Shown one piece after another: positions 5,121-6,852 of a stretch of DNA of 6,852 nt. The notes beneath the pieces are model-generated. The model ran no database searches, was not told the DNA's origin, and worked only from the letters and a program-made list of their open reading frames with translations. The stretch covers positions 1-6,852 of the forward strand of contig JAAUOI010000164.1 in the NCBI GenBank assembly GCA_012036375.1. Direction: 5' to 3'. The stretch comes from Allobrachymonas sp. Lineage in GTDB: Bacteria; Pseudomonadota; Gammaproteobacteria; Burkholderiales; Burkholderiaceae_C. Within the stretch, counting starts at the first letter, position 1; every line of letters begins with the position of its first letter. A program made the translations under genes and the position numbers.

Positions 5121-5686
5121 ATGTCAGGCGATGCGGAAAATGGATGGCAAGAGCTATGGGATTCACGCGCTGAAGCACTTGCTAAAGTATTTGGTAAATA
5201 CGACGATACTATTCTTCACGCCTCAGTTCCGTTTGAAATGGGGCAGGATGTAGGCGGAAGTCCTGATGTTCTGTCATTTCCGCATCATACTGACGGCGTG
5301 TTGTACGTTACGGCAGATTTGATCGGCTCAGATCAGCGACCAAATTCAGAAGGTCAATATGAGTTAGCAGTTGTTCACTCAGCAGGTGACGATTGGGGAA
5401 TTTCAATCATTGCCATTTGTCTTACTACACAATAGACAATGTAATTGAAGACGGTGAGACGATGGATATAGGTGAGGCCGCTCCTTCTGACTCCACAATC
5501 ACTGCGCTGTTTTTCAGGCGGATCGCTAAATTAAATGTAATAAACCAAAAATCAAATGTTATTTGTTGTGTTGGTCTTACGAGAGAAGAGCTTGATTACA
5601 AAAGCAAGCATGGCTCAGAAGCATTGATTGAAAAACTCGGCGACGATTTTGTTCTTACGGATATGAAGCGTGCTAGCAAAGTCTGA
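5121..5686 (+). pseudogene. SUFU (suppressor of fused)-domain protein, one-base frameshift
   Basis: Two overlapping frames together give one 188-residue protein with the bacterial suppressor-of-fused domain. The first, from ATG 5121 (GGAA 5 nt upstream), shows KYDDTILHASVPFEMG, DVLSFPHHTDGVLYVTADL, YELAVVHSAGDDWGISIIA. The second continues HLSYYTIDNVIEDGETMDIG, then ICCVGLTREELDYKSKHGSEALIEKLGDD, ending at TGA 5684-5686. They join exactly at codon 98 (5412-5416) if one C is restored in GCCAT. As written, the first frame ends at TAG 5433 after 104 residues. Bacterial SUFU-domain proteins include immunity proteins of polymorphic toxin systems; the role here is unknown and no toxin gene is nearby. 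It is clearly more AT-rich than its neighbours (16 G+C of 60 at 5521-5580 against 37 of 60 in pheS at 6001-6060) and separates rplT from pheS, pointing to insertion by transfer. Confidence 0.83.
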
Positions 5687-5702
5687 CAAATAGTTTTTAC
5701 TT

Positions 5703-6773
5703 ATGAATGACCTCGATACTATTATCTCCAGCGCACAGAGCGCTTTCGCCGCAGCCAGCACGCCCGCTGAACTAGAAAATGCCAAGGCGCAATTTTTGGG
5801 CAAAAGTGGTCAGCTCACCGAGTTGATGAAGGGTATGGCTGCTTTGTCGGTTGAAGAGAAAAAGACACGCGGCGCGGCCATTAATGTGGCCAAGCAGGCC
5901 GTGGAATCTGCTTTGACGGCGCGTCGCCAAGCTTTGGCGGATGCTGAACTCGATAAGCAACTTAAAGCCGAAGCGCTCGACGTAAGCTTGCCCGGCCGCC
6001 AGCGCGGGCAGGGCGGATTGCACCCCATTGCGCTGGCTTGGGATCGCATTGAGCAAATCTTTGGCTCGATGGGTTTTGATGTGGCGGATGGCCCGGAGAT
6101 TGAGAACGATTGGTTCAATTTCACGGCGCTGAATAATCCACCGAATCACCCCGCACGTTCGATGCAGGATACGTTTTACGTCGATATGAACGACGAAGAG
6201 GGGCAACCGTATTGTCTGCGCACCCATACGAGCCCAATGCAGATTCGCTTTGCGACGGCGCATGCGAAGAAATACGCTAATAGATTACAAGCGCCCGCTG
6301 AGGGCGGTCGTTCCAGCTTCCCTGAAATTCGCGTGATCGCACCCGGTCGTACCTATCGCGTGGACAGCGATGCCACGCATTCGCCGATGTTTCACCAATT
6401 CGAGGGCCTGTGGCTCGGCGAAAACGTGAGCTTCAAAGATCTCAAAGTCACCTTCCTCAATTTCTGCAAAACTTTCTTTGAAGACGACGGCTTGGTGATG
6501 CGCTTTCGCCCGAGCTACTTCCCCTTCACCGAGCCCAGCGCCGAGATTGATATTCAATTCTCCAAAGGGCCCCTTGCTGGCCGCTGGCTCGAAGTGGCAG
6601 GCTCTGGTCAGGTGCATCCGACCGTGGTGCGCAACATGGGGCTCGATCCCGAGAAAATCATTGGCTTTGCGTTCGGCAGCGGTATTGATCGGCTAGCGAT
6701 GCTGCGCTATGGCGTGAATGATTTGAGATTGTTTTTTGAAGGCGATGTGCGGTTTTTGTCGCAGTTTCGTTGA
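5703..6773 (+). CDS. pheS: Phenylalanine-tRNA ligase alpha subunit
   Basis: This complete 356-residue alpha subunit of the (alpha-beta)2 class II enzyme charges tRNA-Phe in the cytoplasm. An N-terminal coiled-coil arm covers about residues 5-90. It is followed by the catalytic core with motif 1 around DGPEIENDWFNFTALNNPPNHPARSMQDTF (130-158), motif 2 at FRPSYFPFTEPSAEID (268-283) and motif 3 at GFAFGSGIDRLAMLRYGV (321-338). The Ala of GFAFG (323), which in E. coli sets specificity for Phe, is kept. The linker 186-208 before PEIRVIAPGRTYRVDSDATHSPMF is longer than in E. coli and fits Burkholderiales. The conserved N terminus supports ATG 5703, yet the upstream bases GACAAATAGTTTTTACTT contain no clear Shine-Dalgarno sequence. 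It starts 16 nt after the SUFU stop. pheT, the usual next gene, is not seen in the remaining 79 bases. Confidence 0.97.
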   Translation: MNDLDTIISSAQSAFAAASTPAELENAKAQFLGKSGQLTELMKGMAALSVEEKKTRGAAINVAKQAVESALTARRQALADAELDKQLKAEALDVSLPGRQRGQGGLHPIALAWDRIEQIFGSMGFDVADGPEIENDWFNFTALNNPPNHPARSMQDTFYVDMNDEEGQPYCLRTHTSPMQIRFATAHAKKYANRLQAPAEGGRSSFPEIRVIAPGRTYRVDSDATHSPMFHQFEGLWLGENVSFKDLKVTFLNFCKTFFEDDGLVMRFRPSYFPFTEPSAEIDIQFSKGPLAGRWLEVAGSGQVHPTVVRNMGLDPEKIIGFAFGSGIDRLAMLRYGVNDLRLFFEGDVRFLSQFR

Positions 6774-6852
6774 ACTGGTGTTCTAAGGAATCTAGGTAAC
6801 GCGAAAAGCGCTAAAACAACGCGAAAAAACGCAAAAAAGAAAACCCTATTCA
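6774..6852 (+). other. A-rich tail after pheS with repeated ACGCGAAAA-like units
   Basis: The last 79 bases hold no start of pheT. They contain repeated short units (AACGCGAAAA at about 6799-6808 and again near 6820, then AACGCAAAAAA) and the self-complementary GCGCT region between them. Normally pheT follows pheS at very short distance, so either the gap is unusually long or something lies between the genes. Confidence 0.4.

Noticed and set aside
5394..5435. Programmed -1 frameshifting in the SUFU gene
   Set aside because: No X XXY YYZ slippery heptamer in the zero frame and no obvious downstream stimulatory structure; the same defect type occurs in two other genes, which favours deletion or sequencing error.

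Overview
The window looks like chromosomal DNA of a betaproteobacterium, most likely Burkholderiales and probably Comamonadaceae. This rests on three things. PheS has the long 'HAKKYANRL...PEIRVIAPGRTYRVDSDATHSPMFHQ' type of core. The helper-plus-WYL regulator proteins have Burkholderiales-like sequences. An intergenic palindromic element after rplT resembles, from memory, a dispersed Comamonadaceae repeat. The assignment is inferred from sequence style, not from a search.

Layout, left to right. (1) Positions 2-775, + strand: 3' part of an alpha/beta hydrolase of the PGAP1/lipase-like type, running in from outside the window. (2) Positions 788-890: a 19-bp perfect inverted repeat around a 65-nt spacer, lying between convergent genes. 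(3) Positions 890-2098, - strand: a VOC/glyoxalase-fold gene followed by a YafY-type HTH-WYL regulator, with a candidate operator CTGACA-N6-TGTCAG upstream. The VOC gene carries a one-base frameshift. (4) Positions 2349-4193, + strand: a secreted family I lipase (TTG start, signal peptide) and its membrane-anchored lipase-specific foldase. The foldase is frameshifted just after its membrane anchor. (5) Positions 4236-5097: a promoter and structured leader, then rpmI (L35) and rplT (L20), closed by a strong intrinsic terminator. (6) Positions 5121-5686: an AT-rich SUFU-domain gene, broken by a one-base frameshift, inserted between rplT and pheS. (7) Positions 5703-6773: complete pheS. The last 79 bases are A-rich and contain no recognisable pheT start.

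Functionally there are three units. The lipase and foldase form an export/folding pair: the foldase folds the lipase in the periplasm before type II secretion. The VOC protein and YafY-type regulator are probably a self-contained regulated pair. rpmI-rplT-pheS is the core of the widespread infC-rpmI-rplT-pheS-pheT cluster, but here infC is not directly upstream (the lipase module is there) and a SUFU gene with its own upstream terminator separates rplT from pheS.

The most interesting observations are the orphan SUFU-domain (immunity-like) gene inside a housekeeping translation cluster, and three separate genes (VOC, foldase, SUFU) that each need the same kind of correction, one extra base at a short C run on the coding strand. 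The latter could be real decay but may equally be systematic sequencing or assembly error. I did not find convincing evidence of a wholly new system.
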